NCBI GenBank assembly: GCA_026387035.1
Contig: JAPLMM010000090.1
Location: forward strand, 1 to 40,361
DNA: 40,361 bases
Direction: 5' to 3'
From: Planctomycetota bacterium
GTDB taxonomy: Bacteria; Planctomycetota; Phycisphaerae; FEN-1346
A model generated the notes under the pieces. That model was not told where the DNA came from, did no database searches, and worked only from the letters and a program-made list of their open reading frames with translations. Of this stretch, positions 14,774-22,172 are shown in pieces; the first letter of the stretch is position 1, and the number at the start of each line of letters is the position of its first letter. The position numbers and the translations under genes were made by a program.

Positions 14774-15784
14774 TCAGCGATTGCCGTACCACTTGGCGTA
14801 AAACTCGCGGTACGACCCGTCCTTGACGCGGCGCCACCAGTCGGCGTGGTCGCGATACCAGCGGATGGTGTCGGCGAGCCCTTCCTCGATGGAAACCTGC
14901 GGCCGCCAGCCGAGTTCCTCTTCGATCCGCGCCGGGTTCATGGCATATCGGCGGTCGTGGCCCGGGCGGTCCTTGACGAAGCGGATGAGCGACTCGGGTT
15001 TGCCGACCTGCCGCAGAATCTCGCGCACGACGTCGATGTTCTGCCGTTCGCTTCGCGCGCCGATGTTGTAAACGGTTCCGGGCCGCCCGCCATCGAGCGC
15101 CGCCAGGACGGCCCGCGAATGGTCGTCCGTGTGGATCCAGTCCCGCACCTGGCGCCCGTCGCCGTACACCGGCAGAGGCTTATCCTCCAGCGCGTTGGAG
15201 AGCATCAGGGGGATGAGTTTCTCCGGGAACTGGTACGGCCCGTAATTGTTCGAGCAGCGGGTGATGACGACGTCCTGCCCGTACGTGTGCCGGGCGGCGA
15301 GGACGAGGAGGTCCGCGGCGGCCTTGCTGGCCGCATACGGGCTGGAGGGGACGAGCGGCGAGGCCTCTGTGAACGCCGAGGCGCCGGGCCCGAGCGACCC
15401 GTACACCTCGTCCGTCGAGACCTGGAGGAACCGCTTGACCCCCTTCTCGCGGGCCGCGTCCAGGAGCACCTGCGTCCCCAGGACGTTCGTCCGGACGAAC
15501 GCCAGGGGCCCGAGGATGGACCGGTCCACGTGGGTTTCGGCGGCGAAGTTGAGGAGAGCGTCGGCTCCCTGGGGGACGGCCTGGCGCACCGCCTCGGGGT
15601 CGCAGATGTCGGCCCGGACAAACGCGTGCCGATCCGCCGGAACCCCTTCCAGGTTTCCCAGGTTTCCGGCATAGGTCAAGAGGTCAATCGTGACGATCCG
15701 CAGGTCCGGCCGCTCCTCGAGCGCGAGCCGAACAAAGTTCGACCCGATAAATCCGGCGCCTCCGGTCACGACCCAGGTGGGCAT
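14774..15784 (-). CDS. rfbB: dTDP-glucose 4,6-dehydratase
   Basis: Converts dTDP-glucose to dTDP-4-keto-6-deoxyglucose, the first committed step toward dTDP-rhamnose and other deoxysugars of the cell surface. The 336-residue short-chain dehydrogenase fold shows the NAD site GGAGFIG (8-14), the active-site STDEVYG (123-129, with Thr124-Asp125-Glu126), the YxxxK pair Tyr150/Lys154 in SSPYAASKAAADLL, then RCSNNYGPYQFPEKLIPLM and the substrate block GRQVRDWIHTDDH. All catalytic residues are present. Other rml genes are not nearby, so it stands apart from a typical rml cluster. A TA-flanked repeat element sits 25 bp upstream of the start. Confidence 0.95.
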   Translation of the reverse strand: MPTWVVTGGAGFIGSNFVRLALEERPDLRIVTIDLLTYAGNLGNLEGVPADRHAFVRADICDPEAVRQAVPQGADALLNFAAETHVDRSILGPLAFVRTNVLGTQVLLDAAREKGVKRFLQVSTDEVYGSLGPGASAFTEASPLVPSSPYAASKAAADLLVLAARHTYGQDVVITRCSNNYGPYQFPEKLIPLMLSNALEDKPLPVYGDGRQVRDWIHTDDHSRAVLAALDGGRPGTVYNIGARSERQNIDVVREILRQVGKPESLIRFVKDRPGHDRRYAMNPARIEEELGWRPQVSIEEGLADTIRWYRDHADWWRRVKDGSYREFYAKWYGNR

Positions 15785-15809
15785 GGGTGGCTTCCTGCTC
15801 CGGCCGGTC

Positions 15810-15948
15810 TAGGTTCTGTCTGATAAATCCAGAATGCTCTTGGGTGGCGGCCCCGCCCCGGCGGGTAAACTTCCTAGGCCGCCACCGCCTTCCGTGCCCT
15901 GCGCGGTGGCCTGGGAAGGCCACCGCGCGATTTATCAGACAGAACCTA
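15810..15948. mobile_element. MITE-like element, copy 2 (139 bp, TA-flanked)
   Basis: TA-GGTTCTGTCTGATAAATC and GATTTATCAGACAGAACC-TA form 20-base perfect terminal inverted repeats (18 bases plus TA). The interior repeats the plan of copy 1: a GGGTGGCGGCC..GGCCGCCACC hairpin followed by GCGCGGTGGCC..GGCCACCGCGC. The hairpin sequences differ from copy 1 while pairing is kept. Confidence 0.8.
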
Positions 15949-16039
15949 AAGCAGAGCGACACAAACACCGCCGGACGGCGGCGCCCGGTCGCCCTTGCGT
16001 TCTCGTGCAGGCCGTAAAAGCCCATTTAGGCGATGGGAC

Positions 16040-16264
16040 TTACTCAGTCGCCTTCTTCTCAACGGCCTTGGCGGCCTCGGGGGCAGCCTTCTTGGCAGCC
16101 TCGGGGGCAGCCTTGCCGGCCTCTTCGGCGGCCTTGTTCAGCAGATCGGTGGCTTTCTCCGCCGACGGCTTCTTGGCCGGCGGCGCAGGCGCCTCCGCCT
16201 TCTTGCAGCCGACCAGCGGCACCGTCAGAAACGCCAACAACGCCAGCATCGCTACGTACCTCAT
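16040..16264 (-). CDS. Small Lys/Ala-rich lipoprotein
   Basis: A 74-residue precursor with a signal peptide (MRYVAMLALLAFLTVPLVGC) ending in a lipobox, so Cys20 would be lipidated. The mature part is KKAEAPAPPAKKPS followed by an alternating Ala/Lys/Glu helix (KAAPEAAKKAAPEAAKAVEKK) with an internal 6-residue repeat. It resembles small periplasmic helical or cell-wall-associated lipoproteins, but no family is recognised. The start is supported by AAGGAGAC at a good distance and by the signal peptide; the upstream in-frame ORF is not coding. It has its own promoter. Confidence 0.8.
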   Translation of the reverse strand: MRYVAMLALLAFLTVPLVGCKKAEAPAPPAKKPSAEKATDLLNKAAEEAGKAAPEAAKKAAPEAAKAVEKKATE

Positions 16265-16345
16265 CCTCAGTCTCCTTTCGCAGAACCTCGTCGTCAAACC
16301 CTGGGCCCCTTTGGCCCCCATGGCTGTTCCACAGCCCTTGGACAC

Positions 16346-16373
16346 ATTGTAACACCCGCCGGGGGGTCTGCAA
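16346..16373 (-). promoter_or_regulatory. Promoter of the small lipoprotein gene
   Basis: On the minus strand, TTGCAG (16373-16368), a 16-base spacer, TACAAT (16351-16346), giving a leader of about 75 nt. Confidence 0.6.
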
Positions 16374-16412
16374 GAGAATCTCGGGCCGATGCGGCATCCC
16401 CCGGCCGGACCG

Positions 16413-16916
16413 TCAGGAGTCGAAATGCGCCTTCTCGTCCCGAATGCTCCACAGGTTCGGGTTCCGCATGTACTCATAGAGGTCCACGAGGAGCGCCAGG
16501 TGCTTGTCCTCCTCGGCCTTCAGTCGGCCGAAGAGGTCCTTGGCCTCGGGGTCCTCGGCCTTGGCGGCGGCGTCCTGGTAGAAGGCGATCGCCTCGCGCT
16601 CCATCTTCTGCCCCAGTTCGATCGCCTCGAGGTCGCCGGTCTCGGGCTTCACGGCGCGGTCGGTCTTCGCGTGGGCCCGCTTCAGGATGTCCGGCCCGGT
16701 CGGCGGCAGCGAGACGTTCCGCGGGCACACGCCCCCTCTCGACCACGACGCGAGCAACTGCTCGTGCTTCGTCTCGTCGTCCGCCAGCCGCCCGAACATC
16801 TTCTTGCCGAGGGGATGGTTCGTGTTCTTCGCCGCTCGCAGATAAAAATCGTGGGCGTCCCGCTCCTTGCGGATCCCCATCTCCAGGATCCCGCACATCC
16901 GTTCCGTCAGTGCCAT
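16413..16916 (-). CDS. Rubrerythrin/ferritin-like di-iron protein
   Basis: A 167-residue four-helix protein with paired ExxH motifs: EMGIRKERDAHDFY, then ETKHEQLLASW in the first half, and KMEREAIAFYQDAAAKAEDP, then EEDKHLALLVDLYEYM in the second. These supply the Glu/His ligands of a di-iron site. Rubrerythrins reduce hydrogen peroxide in anaerobes. The C-terminal rubredoxin domain (two CxxC) is missing, so an external electron donor would be needed. The start at 16916 follows AGGAGG; the 49-codon upstream extension is intergenic. The gene fits the oxygen-sensitive lifestyle implied by the glycyl radical enzyme at 24.6 kb. Confidence 0.9.
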   Translation of the reverse strand: MALTERMCGILEMGIRKERDAHDFYLRAAKNTNHPLGKKMFGRLADDETKHEQLLASWSRGGVCPRNVSLPPTGPDILKRAHAKTDRAVKPETGDLEAIELGQKMEREAIAFYQDAAAKAEDPEAKDLFGRLKAEEDKHLALLVDLYEYMRNPNLWSIRDEKAHFDS

Positions 16917-16995
16917 CCGCTCCTCCTTCGATTCCCCGTGAACACGGGGCAATTCTAACCTGCTGCACCCGCCGAGCCAACCCCAAAACCCCCGT

Positions 16996-17305
16996 CGCGG
17001 CGAAGAGCGCTCGGCGCGCAGCGAACAGCGAACAGCGTCCCGGCGTTTCGCTGCGCTCAACACCGGGCGTTAACAGATTCGCACGCGCGACGCGCTCAAT
17101 CGCCGCGATTCACGCGCGCGATGCGCAGCGCCGCACGCCGTTAACGCCCGGGGATGAGGCCCCGGCGCAGCCGGGGCGAATCCCCGGGACGGTCGCGGCG
17201 TCGGGGCGTTTACAGGTGCGCCTCATAACGCCCGGGGATGAGGCCCCGGCGACTTGTCCCGGCGTAGTCGAAGACGAAGCCGGAAGCCGGGGCGGAATCC
17301 CCGGG
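16996..17305. repeat. REP cluster on the downstream side of the RAYT gene
   Basis: In order: a 78-bp unit (16996-17073) that recurs at 18121-18198 with only four differences and ends in a family A hairpin (CCCGGCG..C-CGGGCGTTAA), then CAGATTCG, then two family B elements (17147-17188 and 17231-17305). Each B element has an outer CCCGGGGAT/ATCCCCGGG stem and an inner CCCCGGC/GCCGGGG stem; the second is expanded in its inner loop. Nothing in 16917-17331 looks coding. Confidence 0.85.
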
Positions 17306-17331
17306 ACCACCCCCGCGCTCGGCACGGCCCC

Positions 17332-17832
17332 TCAGGGATCGCCCCGCACCCACACCCAGGCGCCGGGCGCGTGACTCTTGATATAGTTTAGCACGTTCTG
17401 CCAGTGCGCCTCGTCGCGCACGCGGATCGGCCGGCATCCTTCCTGCCAGACCCGGCCGGGAAGGCGGTCGCGCATCCGGTGCGACGAAACCTTCTTCGCC
17501 CGCCCCACCAACGTCTTGAGGCCCTCGCCGGGGCATTCGAGCGCCGCATGCACGTGCTCCGCGCCCACGGACAAGGCAAAGACCTCGACGCCTTCGAGGC
17601 CGAACCGCTCCAGACACGCCCGGCCGAGGGGCTCGCGCAAGGGCGCGGGGAGGACGACGGGCGGCTTCTTCAGGCTCTGCTGCGCGTGCGCGTGAAGCCG
17701 GTCATAGGTGCCGGGCGGCGGCGGGTGACGGTAATCCCACGGCACCTGTCGGCGTCCCTTTCGGGTGCGGAAGCCTCGCGGGTCGCCGGGGAGCCAACTG
17801 CCGTACGTGCCCCACATCACGTGATAGCGCAT
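17332..17832 (-). CDS. REP-associated tyrosine transposase (RAYT, Y1/HUH family)
   Basis: A 166-residue protein of the IS200-like Y1 transposase fold. MRYHVMWGTYGSWLPGDPRG is the characteristic N-terminal strand of this group. HVH (93-95) in VGAEHVHAALECP is the HUH metal motif, and Tyr150 in NVLNYIKSH is the candidate nucleophile that forms the 5'-phosphotyrosine link to single-stranded DNA. Length is typical of RAYTs. It is flanked on both sides by the same palindromes (16996-17305 and 17866-18198), as expected for a REP/RAYT unit; copies elsewhere in the window (7.4, 13.5 kb) would be dispersed products. There is no sign of decay. It is probably domesticated rather than self-mobile, by analogy with known RAYTs. 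Confidence 0.85.
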   Translation of the reverse strand: MRYHVMWGTYGSWLPGDPRGFRTRKGRRQVPWDYRHPPPPGTYDRLHAHAQQSLKKPPVVLPAPLREPLGRACLERFGLEGVEVFALSVGAEHVHAALECPGEGLKTLVGRAKKVSSHRMRDRLPGRVWQEGCRPIRVRDEAHWQNVLNYIKSHAPGAWVWVRGDP

Positions 17833-17865
17833 GGGCGAGCCCCCGTTGATTCATTGCTATCTTAT

Positions 17866-18198
17866 CCCGGCCTTTCGCTTCGCTCAAGACCGGGCGTTAA
17901 ACAGATTCGCGCCGCCGGCGCTCGGCGCACAGCAAACGGCAAACAGCGTCCCGGCGTTTCGTCCCGGCGTTTCGCTTCGCTCAAGACCGGGCGTTAACAG
18001 ACTCGCGCGACGCGCTGCGCTCAAGCGCCTTGGGTTCAGGCGCGCGATGCTCGGCGCCGCACGCCGTTAACGCCCGGGGATGAGGCCCCGGCGCAGCCGG
18101 GGCGGAATCCCCGGGACCGGCGCGGCGAAGAGCGCTCGGCGCACAGCAAACAGCGAACAGCGTCCCGGCGTTTCGCTTCGCTCAACGCCGGGCGTTAA
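17866..18198. repeat. REP cluster on the upstream side of the RAYT gene
   Basis: Family A units at 17866-17911 and 17949-18007 (CCCGGCSTTTCGCTTCGCTCAA..CCGGGCGTTAACAGAYTCGCG), a family B unit at 18073-18115, and the second copy of the 78-bp direct repeat at 18121-18198. The A-then-B order is the same as on the other side. No gene is seen in 17833-18221. Confidence 0.85.
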
Positions 18199-18221
18199 AA
18201 AACTCACCTGTCGCACGCCGC

Positions 18222-19226
18222 TCAGCGCTCGGCGCCAACAGCGCGCCAGCGGCGCAGGGCGTCGAGCGTCCGCTGCATGTCGTCCGGCAGCGGCGCTTCG
18301 AGGACGAGCGGCTCGCCGGTGCGCGGATGCCGAAGCGCGAGCCGCGCCGCGTGCAGCGCTTGCCGCGCCAAGAGCACCTCGTCCCTTTCCGCCCGGCCGC
18401 GCGCGATCTCCTGGAGGGTCAACCTGTCCCGGCTTCCGTACTGCCGGTCGGCGACAACGCGATGGCCGATGTACGCGAGGTGGACGCGAATCTGGTGGGT
18501 GCGTCCGGTTTTCGGCCAGACGCGGACGACCGCAAACCCATCGAACGTTTCGGCGACCTCGTAATGGCTGGCGGCTTCTTTGCCGGTGCCGTCGCGGCGG
18601 ACGGCGTAGCGCGTGCGGACGTGGCGGTCCTTTCCGAGGGGCTGCTCGATGACGTCGGCGTCGAGTTCCGGCACGCCCTCGACGATGGCGACGTACTGCT
18701 TCTCGACGGTCCGGTCCTCCCATTGCCTCGCCAGCCGCACGTGGGCCGCGTCGGTCTTGGCGAAGAGGATGATGCCGGAGGTGTCGCGGTCGAGGCGGTG
18801 GACGACGCCCGGCCGCCAGGGGTCGCCGCCGCGCGAGAGGCTCGTCGCGTGGTAGGCCACCGCGTTGACGAGCGTCCCGTGCGGGTTGCCGCGCGCGGGG
18901 TGCACGATAATCCCGGGCGCCTTGTTGACGGCGAGGAGGTCGTCGTCCTCGTAGAGGACACAGATGGGAATCGGTTCGGGGACGATGCCGAGCGGCCGGG
19001 ACTTGTAAAGCGTGACGAAGAGGTGGTCTCCCCGGTGCACTTCGCCCGAGGGTTTCGTGACGGGTTCGTCGTTCACGAGGACGCGCCCGTCGCGGATGAG
19101 TTTCTGAAAACTAGCGCGGCTGTGGGCGGGCCAGCGAAGGGCGAGGAAGCGGTCGAGGCGCGGCTCGGTCGGCTCGCTCTGGAGGGTGATTTCGAGGGTT
19201 TCCGGCTCGCGGTCGGGGAGGTGCAT
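18222..19226 (-). CDS. rluD: 23S rRNA pseudouridine synthase, RluD type
   Basis: A 334-residue protein isomerising uridines in the helix 69 region of 23S rRNA, by family. The N-terminal S4 RNA-binding domain (about 22-75, RLDRFLALRWPAHSRASFQK and KPSGEVHRGDHLFV) is followed by the catalytic domain: VLYEDDDLLAVNKAPGIIVHP, then the signature HRLDRDTSG with catalytic Asp146, later VWPKTGRTHQIRVHLAYIGH and LHAARLALRHPRTGEPL. All blocks are intact. RluC-type specificity cannot be excluded from motifs alone. It sits beside the RAYT/REP block and has no operon partner. Confidence 0.92.
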   Translation of the reverse strand: MHLPDREPETLEITLQSEPTEPRLDRFLALRWPAHSRASFQKLIRDGRVLVNDEPVTKPSGEVHRGDHLFVTLYKSRPLGIVPEPIPICVLYEDDDLLAVNKAPGIIVHPARGNPHGTLVNAVAYHATSLSRGGDPWRPGVVHRLDRDTSGIILFAKTDAAHVRLARQWEDRTVEKQYVAIVEGVPELDADVIEQPLGKDRHVRTRYAVRRDGTGKEAASHYEVAETFDGFAVVRVWPKTGRTHQIRVHLAYIGHRVVADRQYGSRDRLTLQEIARGRAERDEVLLARQALHAARLALRHPRTGEPLVLEAPLPDDMQRTLDALRRWRAVGAER

Positions 19227-19239
19227 TTCTTCACGCTGT

Positions 19240-19345
19240 GTTTTTCAACGCAGAGAACGCGGAGAACGCAGAGAACAGCAAGAAGTACAGAATGACCTTA
19301 AACGATGTTGCTTTGAAAAACAGACTGTTTCTTCTCTGCAATCTC
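19240..19345. repeat. AACGCAGAG short repeats with partial inverted copy
   Basis: CGCAGAGAACGCGGAGAACG repeats (19250-19279) and a partly complementary TCTCTGCAATCTCTGCG downstream (19333-19349). It is AT-richer than its surroundings and could form a loose hairpin between rluD and the broken corrinoid gene. This type of repeat is common between genes in environmental genomes. Confidence 0.5.
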
Positions 19346-19404
19346 TGCGCTCTCCCCATGTAACAAAGGGGCCCTTTGGGCTGCGTTGAAAGGGCGTTGT
19401 AAAC

Positions 19405-19870
19405 TTACAAGAGGCTCTTGGCCAGGTCCACCGCGCTGGCGGCGTCGGGCGCGTATCCGTCGGCCCCGATCTCGTCGGCGTAGCCTTGAGTGATCGGCGC
19501 CCCGCCTATCATCACCTTCACCTTCAGGCCCGCCTGCTTCAGCACGTCCACGACGGTCTTCATGTTGGGCATCGTCGTCGTCAGGAGGGCCGAGATCGCC
19601 ACGATGTCCGCGTTGACTTTCTTGGCGGCCTCGACGAACTTCGCCGGGTCCACATCCACGCCGACGTCGGTCACGTGGTACCCGCCGCCTTTCAGCATCA
19701 TCGCCACCAGGTTCTTGCCGATGTCGTGCAGGTCCTGTTTCACGGTGCCGATGACGACCTTGCCGCGCGGCTTGATGCCCGAGGCCGTTAATCGCCCCCT
19801 GGACCAGCCGGACGACCGTGTCCCGGTCCCCCCGTTCCAGCGCCGCTGCCATCCCTGCCAAATCCGCCAT
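19405..19870 (-). pseudogene. Corrinoid (B12-binding) methyltransferase protein, internally deleted and frameshifted
   Basis: Intact proteins of this family (MtaC/MtbC type, about 210 residues) carry a methyl group on a corrinoid for one-carbon metabolism. The start (ATG 19870, after GAGAGGA) encodes MADLAGMAAALERGDRDTVV, the first helix of the N-terminal domain, but the frame then breaks near 19785-19797. The cobalamin domain continues in another frame: LTASGIKPRGKVVIGTVKQD, then LHDIGKNLVAMMLKGGGY with the His cobalt ligand, and so on to the normal end. About 45-50 codons of the helical cap are missing at the junction. A GTG at 19743 could still make a bare Rossmann domain. No methyltransferase partner is nearby. 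Decay, or assembly collapse, is likelier than programmed frameshifting. Confidence 0.75.
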
Positions 19871-19942
19871 GGGTTGGTCCTCTCTCAAAAAGGTTCGCCT
19901 GCACAGGAGACTCGATCGCCCACCGGCGCACGCCGGGGCGGA

Positions 19943-20689
19943 CTATTTCTCGGCCTTCGGTTCGGGCGTCTGGCCGGACTTCGGTTCGGCGGGCGGTCCG
20001 GTTTCGGGCGCTTTCGGTTCGCCCGGTTTTGCCGCGCCGCCGCCCTCGCCTGGTTCCTTGGGCTTCTCGGGTTTTTCAAGAGGCTCGTCGGAAAAGGCGA
20101 TCGGCTCGTAGCCCGCCAGCGCCTCCAGATGCGATTTGGCCTTCGCGGCCGCAACCGACTGAGGCCACTCTTTGCGCACTTCCTCGAGGGCCGCCCGGCC
20201 CTCGTCGAGCCGGCCTTCCTCAAGGAGGACAAGAGCGAGCCCGACCCGGGCCATCGGCCGGCGGACGTCGTCGGTCTCGGCCATCTTCGTGTAGAGGTCT
20301 CTGGCCTCGGCGAGTTGCTTCTCGCGTTTGGCTTGCCGGTCGGCGCCTTCGCCGGCCTCGACGCCGCCCGCCGACTCGCGAAGCACCCGATCCGCCAGCA
20401 TCAAGCGCGCCGTCGGAGTCTGCGGCGAGTCGGGATAGGTGCGGAGGAACTCTCGGAGCGGCTCCGCCTCGAAACTTCGCTGCGCCCGGTTGAACACCGC
20501 CGACGACACCGACTCCGCCCCGGAACCGCGCTGGATTCTCGGCAACACGAAAAAGACGAACGCCGCCAGAAGGACCACCAGGGCGCCCCAGCCTAAAATC
20601 CGGGCGTGCGGCTTCAGGCGAAGGATCACCCGCCCGATCCAGTCCGCCAACTCGTTCGTCTGCAACTCGTGCTTGCGCTTGCTCTTCAT
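19943..20689 (-). CDS. Inner-membrane TPR-like protein
   Basis: A 248-residue protein: a basic cytoplasmic N-terminus (MKSKRKHELQTNELADWIGR), one membrane helix (WGALVVLLAAFVFFVLPRI, about 34-52), a periplasmic TPR-like region (FLRTYPDSPQTPTARLMLAD; ARDLYTKMAETDDVRRPMAR; LLEEGRLDEGRAALEEV), then a Pro/Glu/Lys-rich tail rich in EPK repeats. The plan resembles YfgM/TPR_21 proteins that work with envelope assembly factors; that is analogy only. The ATG overlaps the TGA of the upstream lipoprotein gene (ATGA at 20689-20686), so the two are translationally coupled. Confidence 0.82.
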   Translation of the reverse strand: MKSKRKHELQTNELADWIGRVILRLKPHARILGWGALVVLLAAFVFFVLPRIQRGSGAESVSSAVFNRAQRSFEAEPLREFLRTYPDSPQTPTARLMLADRVLRESAGGVEAGEGADRQAKREKQLAEARDLYTKMAETDDVRRPMARVGLALVLLEEGRLDEGRAALEEVRKEWPQSVAAAKAKSHLEALAGYEPIAFSDEPLEKPEKPKEPGEGGGAAKPGEPKAPETGPPAEPKSGQTPEPKAEK

Positions 20690-21174
20690 ATCCCCGACCC
20701 CGTGTCAGGCTCCATCGGCCTGCCGCCCCGCGGGAAGACCTGAATCAGGAGTTTCGCGCCCCAGTCGTCCCAGATGCTGATGTGGCAACTTTCGGTGCCT
20801 TTCTCGAACTGGAACCGCTGCCGGCCGACCGAAAAACTTTCCTCCACGAGCGTCCAGCCTGCCGCGGGCATCTGGCGCCGATAAAACTCGGCCACCTGGC
20901 GCACCGGCGCCCCGCCTTTGTACAGGTGCCGCACGAACCGCAACTCGCCGACCTTGCGGTCCTTCGATTCCTGGTCGTCGAACTTGAAGTTCGCGGGCAC
21001 TGGGACGTCCGCCACCCGCGGCGCCAGCGCCGGCGCCGACGCCGCCGCGCCCCGCTCGTTTTCGCCCCCGCACCCGAGCGCCAGCACCATCAGGCCCACG
21101 AGCGCCAGGGCCGCCAGCACCGGCAACCCGATCGCCGGACGAATCAACCGCGCTATCCGCTGGAACGTTCGCAT
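20686..21174 (-). CDS. Lipoprotein of unknown function
   Basis: A 162-residue precursor. A long n-region (MRTFQRIARLIRPAIG) precedes a hydrophobic core and the lipobox LALGC, giving lipidated Cys35. The mature domain (VPVPANFKFDDQESKDRKVG, then LRFVRHLYKGGAPVRQVAEF and YRRQMPAAGWTLVEES) has the look of a small alpha/beta periplasmic domain found in planctomycete and delta-proteobacterial lipoproteins; I cannot name it. The start directly follows the PHP gene stop (TAAATG) with GGGAGG eight bases upstream. It is coupled to the TPR protein downstream, so the PHP - lipoprotein - TPR genes form one operon. Confidence 0.82.
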   Translation of the reverse strand: MRTFQRIARLIRPAIGLPVLAALALVGLMVLALGCGGENERGAAASAPALAPRVADVPVPANFKFDDQESKDRKVGELRFVRHLYKGGAPVRQVAEFYRRQMPAAGWTLVEESFSVGRQRFQFEKGTESCHISIWDDWGAKLLIQVFPRGGRPMEPDTGSGI

Positions 21175-21837
21175 TTATTGTCCCTCCCGCTCAAGCGCCC
21201 GGGCGACCAGCCTCTCGGCCGCCGCCAGGGCCGCCTGGATCTCCTTCGCTCCGAGTCCCGCACCCGCCAGGACGCGCTCCGCGTTCTCGGGGGGCTTCAG
21301 GTCCCCGACGTCGTGGCTGTCGGAACCGTAGATCACCTGGGCCCCGACTTCGCGCGCGAGGCGCGCCACGTGCCCGTTCGTGAGCGAGTGGCCGGCCCGG
21401 CCGCTGATCTCCAGCAGGACGCCGCGCTCCGCCGCCAGCCGCGCGTCCGACTCCGCGAGGCGCCCCGGATGCGCGAGGATGTCGCACCCCGCTTCGATGC
21501 CGGCCCGGTTCGTCCCTTCGATGACCGGCTCGACGGGCGATTCGCCGTGCACCACCACGATCCGCGCCCCGAGCCGGCGCGCCCGCTCGACGACCCGCGC
21601 GATGTGCCTGGGGCGGCAGTGCGTCACCTCCGCACCCGCCAGCACCGTCATCTCCATCTCGCCCGCCAGGTCCGCCGCCACCCGCGCCAGCACCGGCACC
21701 ACCGTCTCGACCATCCCCGTGTCCACGTGGTCCGTCATCGCCAGGGCCCGGTACCCCAGCACCTCGAACCGGCGCGCCAGTTCCGTGGGGATGAGTTCCC
21801 CGTCCGAAAGTAGCGTGTGCGTGTGGAGGTCGATCAT
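21175..21837 (-). CDS. PHP-domain phosphoesterase
   Basis: A 220-residue protein of the polymerase-and-histidinol-phosphatase family. The four PHP motifs are clear: HTHTLLSDG (4-12), MTDHVD, AGAEVT with VVVHGES, and CDILAHPGR followed by YGSDSHDVGD. These supply His, Asp and Glu ligands for a trinuclear metal site. Such single-domain proteins hydrolyse phosphoesters (for example 3',5'-nucleotide or histidinol phosphate); the substrate cannot be read from motifs. It is first gene of a three-gene operon with a lipoprotein and a TPR membrane protein. The start ATG is fixed by the MIDLHTHT beginning. Confidence 0.9.
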   Translation of the reverse strand: MIDLHTHTLLSDGELIPTELARRFEVLGYRALAMTDHVDTGMVETVVPVLARVAADLAGEMEMTVLAGAEVTHCRPRHIARVVERARRLGARIVVVHGESPVEPVIEGTNRAGIEAGCDILAHPGRLAESDARLAAERGVLLEISGRAGHSLTNGHVARLAREVGAQVIYGSDSHDVGDLKPPENAERVLAGAGLGAKEIQAALAAAERLVARALEREGQ

Positions 21838-22046
21838 TCGGCTCTGTCGGGTCTCCCCATGCCTCCCCCCGGTCCGTCAAGGGCCAAATCCCTCCTTCGG
21901 GGGTTCGGCACTTGAAGACTGTAGTCCCGCCGGGGCTTCAGGTCAAGGCTCTTCCGCCCAACCCTCTTGCGGCGGCGGGAGCGATTGGGCTTGAACTTGG
22001 CCCGCGGCGCGAGCACATTGAGCGTGTCATCCAAAGGAGGTTCCCC

Positions 22047-22172
22047 ATGAACCGCCGGCAATTCTCCAAGGGGGTGGTCGTGCTCGCGGGCGACTCGAAC
22101 AGGCGACCTGCGGTTCAGGAAACCTGTTCTAGCCACAACCCGCCACGGGAAACGTTCTTTTCTCCCGCATGA
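22047..22172 (+). pseudogene. Truncated Tat-signal gene start
   Basis: An excellent ribosome site (AAAGGAGG, six bases spacing) precedes MNRRQFSKGVVVLAG, a twin-arginine signal start of the kind used by planctomycete sulfatases and oxidoreductases. After about 15 codons the hydrophobic core stops abruptly, exactly where the tRNA-like sequence begins (about 22085). The remaining 26 codons read antisense through that sequence and the end of pepP and look random. It is most simply the 5' stub of an exported-protein gene cut by recombination. Confidence 0.55.
22083..22131 (-). pseudogene. Degenerate tRNA-Arg(CCT) fragment, 3' part
   Basis: On the minus strand this reads from the D-arm end through anticodon and T arms (GGTTTCCTGAACCGCAGGTC, then TGTTCGAGTC). 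It matches the intact tRNA-Arg at 37155-37231 at about 37 of 41 positions over the anticodon-to-T region and is in the same orientation. The 5' half is absent and the T stem has lost pairing, so it is not a working tRNA. The pepP stop codon lies inside it. Confidence 0.65.

Noticed and set aside
16996-18198. CRISPR array
   Set aside because: The repeats are palindromes of varied length and irregular spacing around a transposase, with no uniform spacers or cas genes.
19405-19870. Programmed frameshift in the corrinoid gene
   Set aside because: No slippery heptamer or stimulatory structure at the junction, and about 45-50 codons of the cap domain are missing, so deletion is simpler.
21834-22136. 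100-codon minus-strand ORF between PHP and pepP
   Set aside because: Arg/Pro-rich, no ribosome site, and overlaps the tRNA remnant; looks like non-coding sequence.
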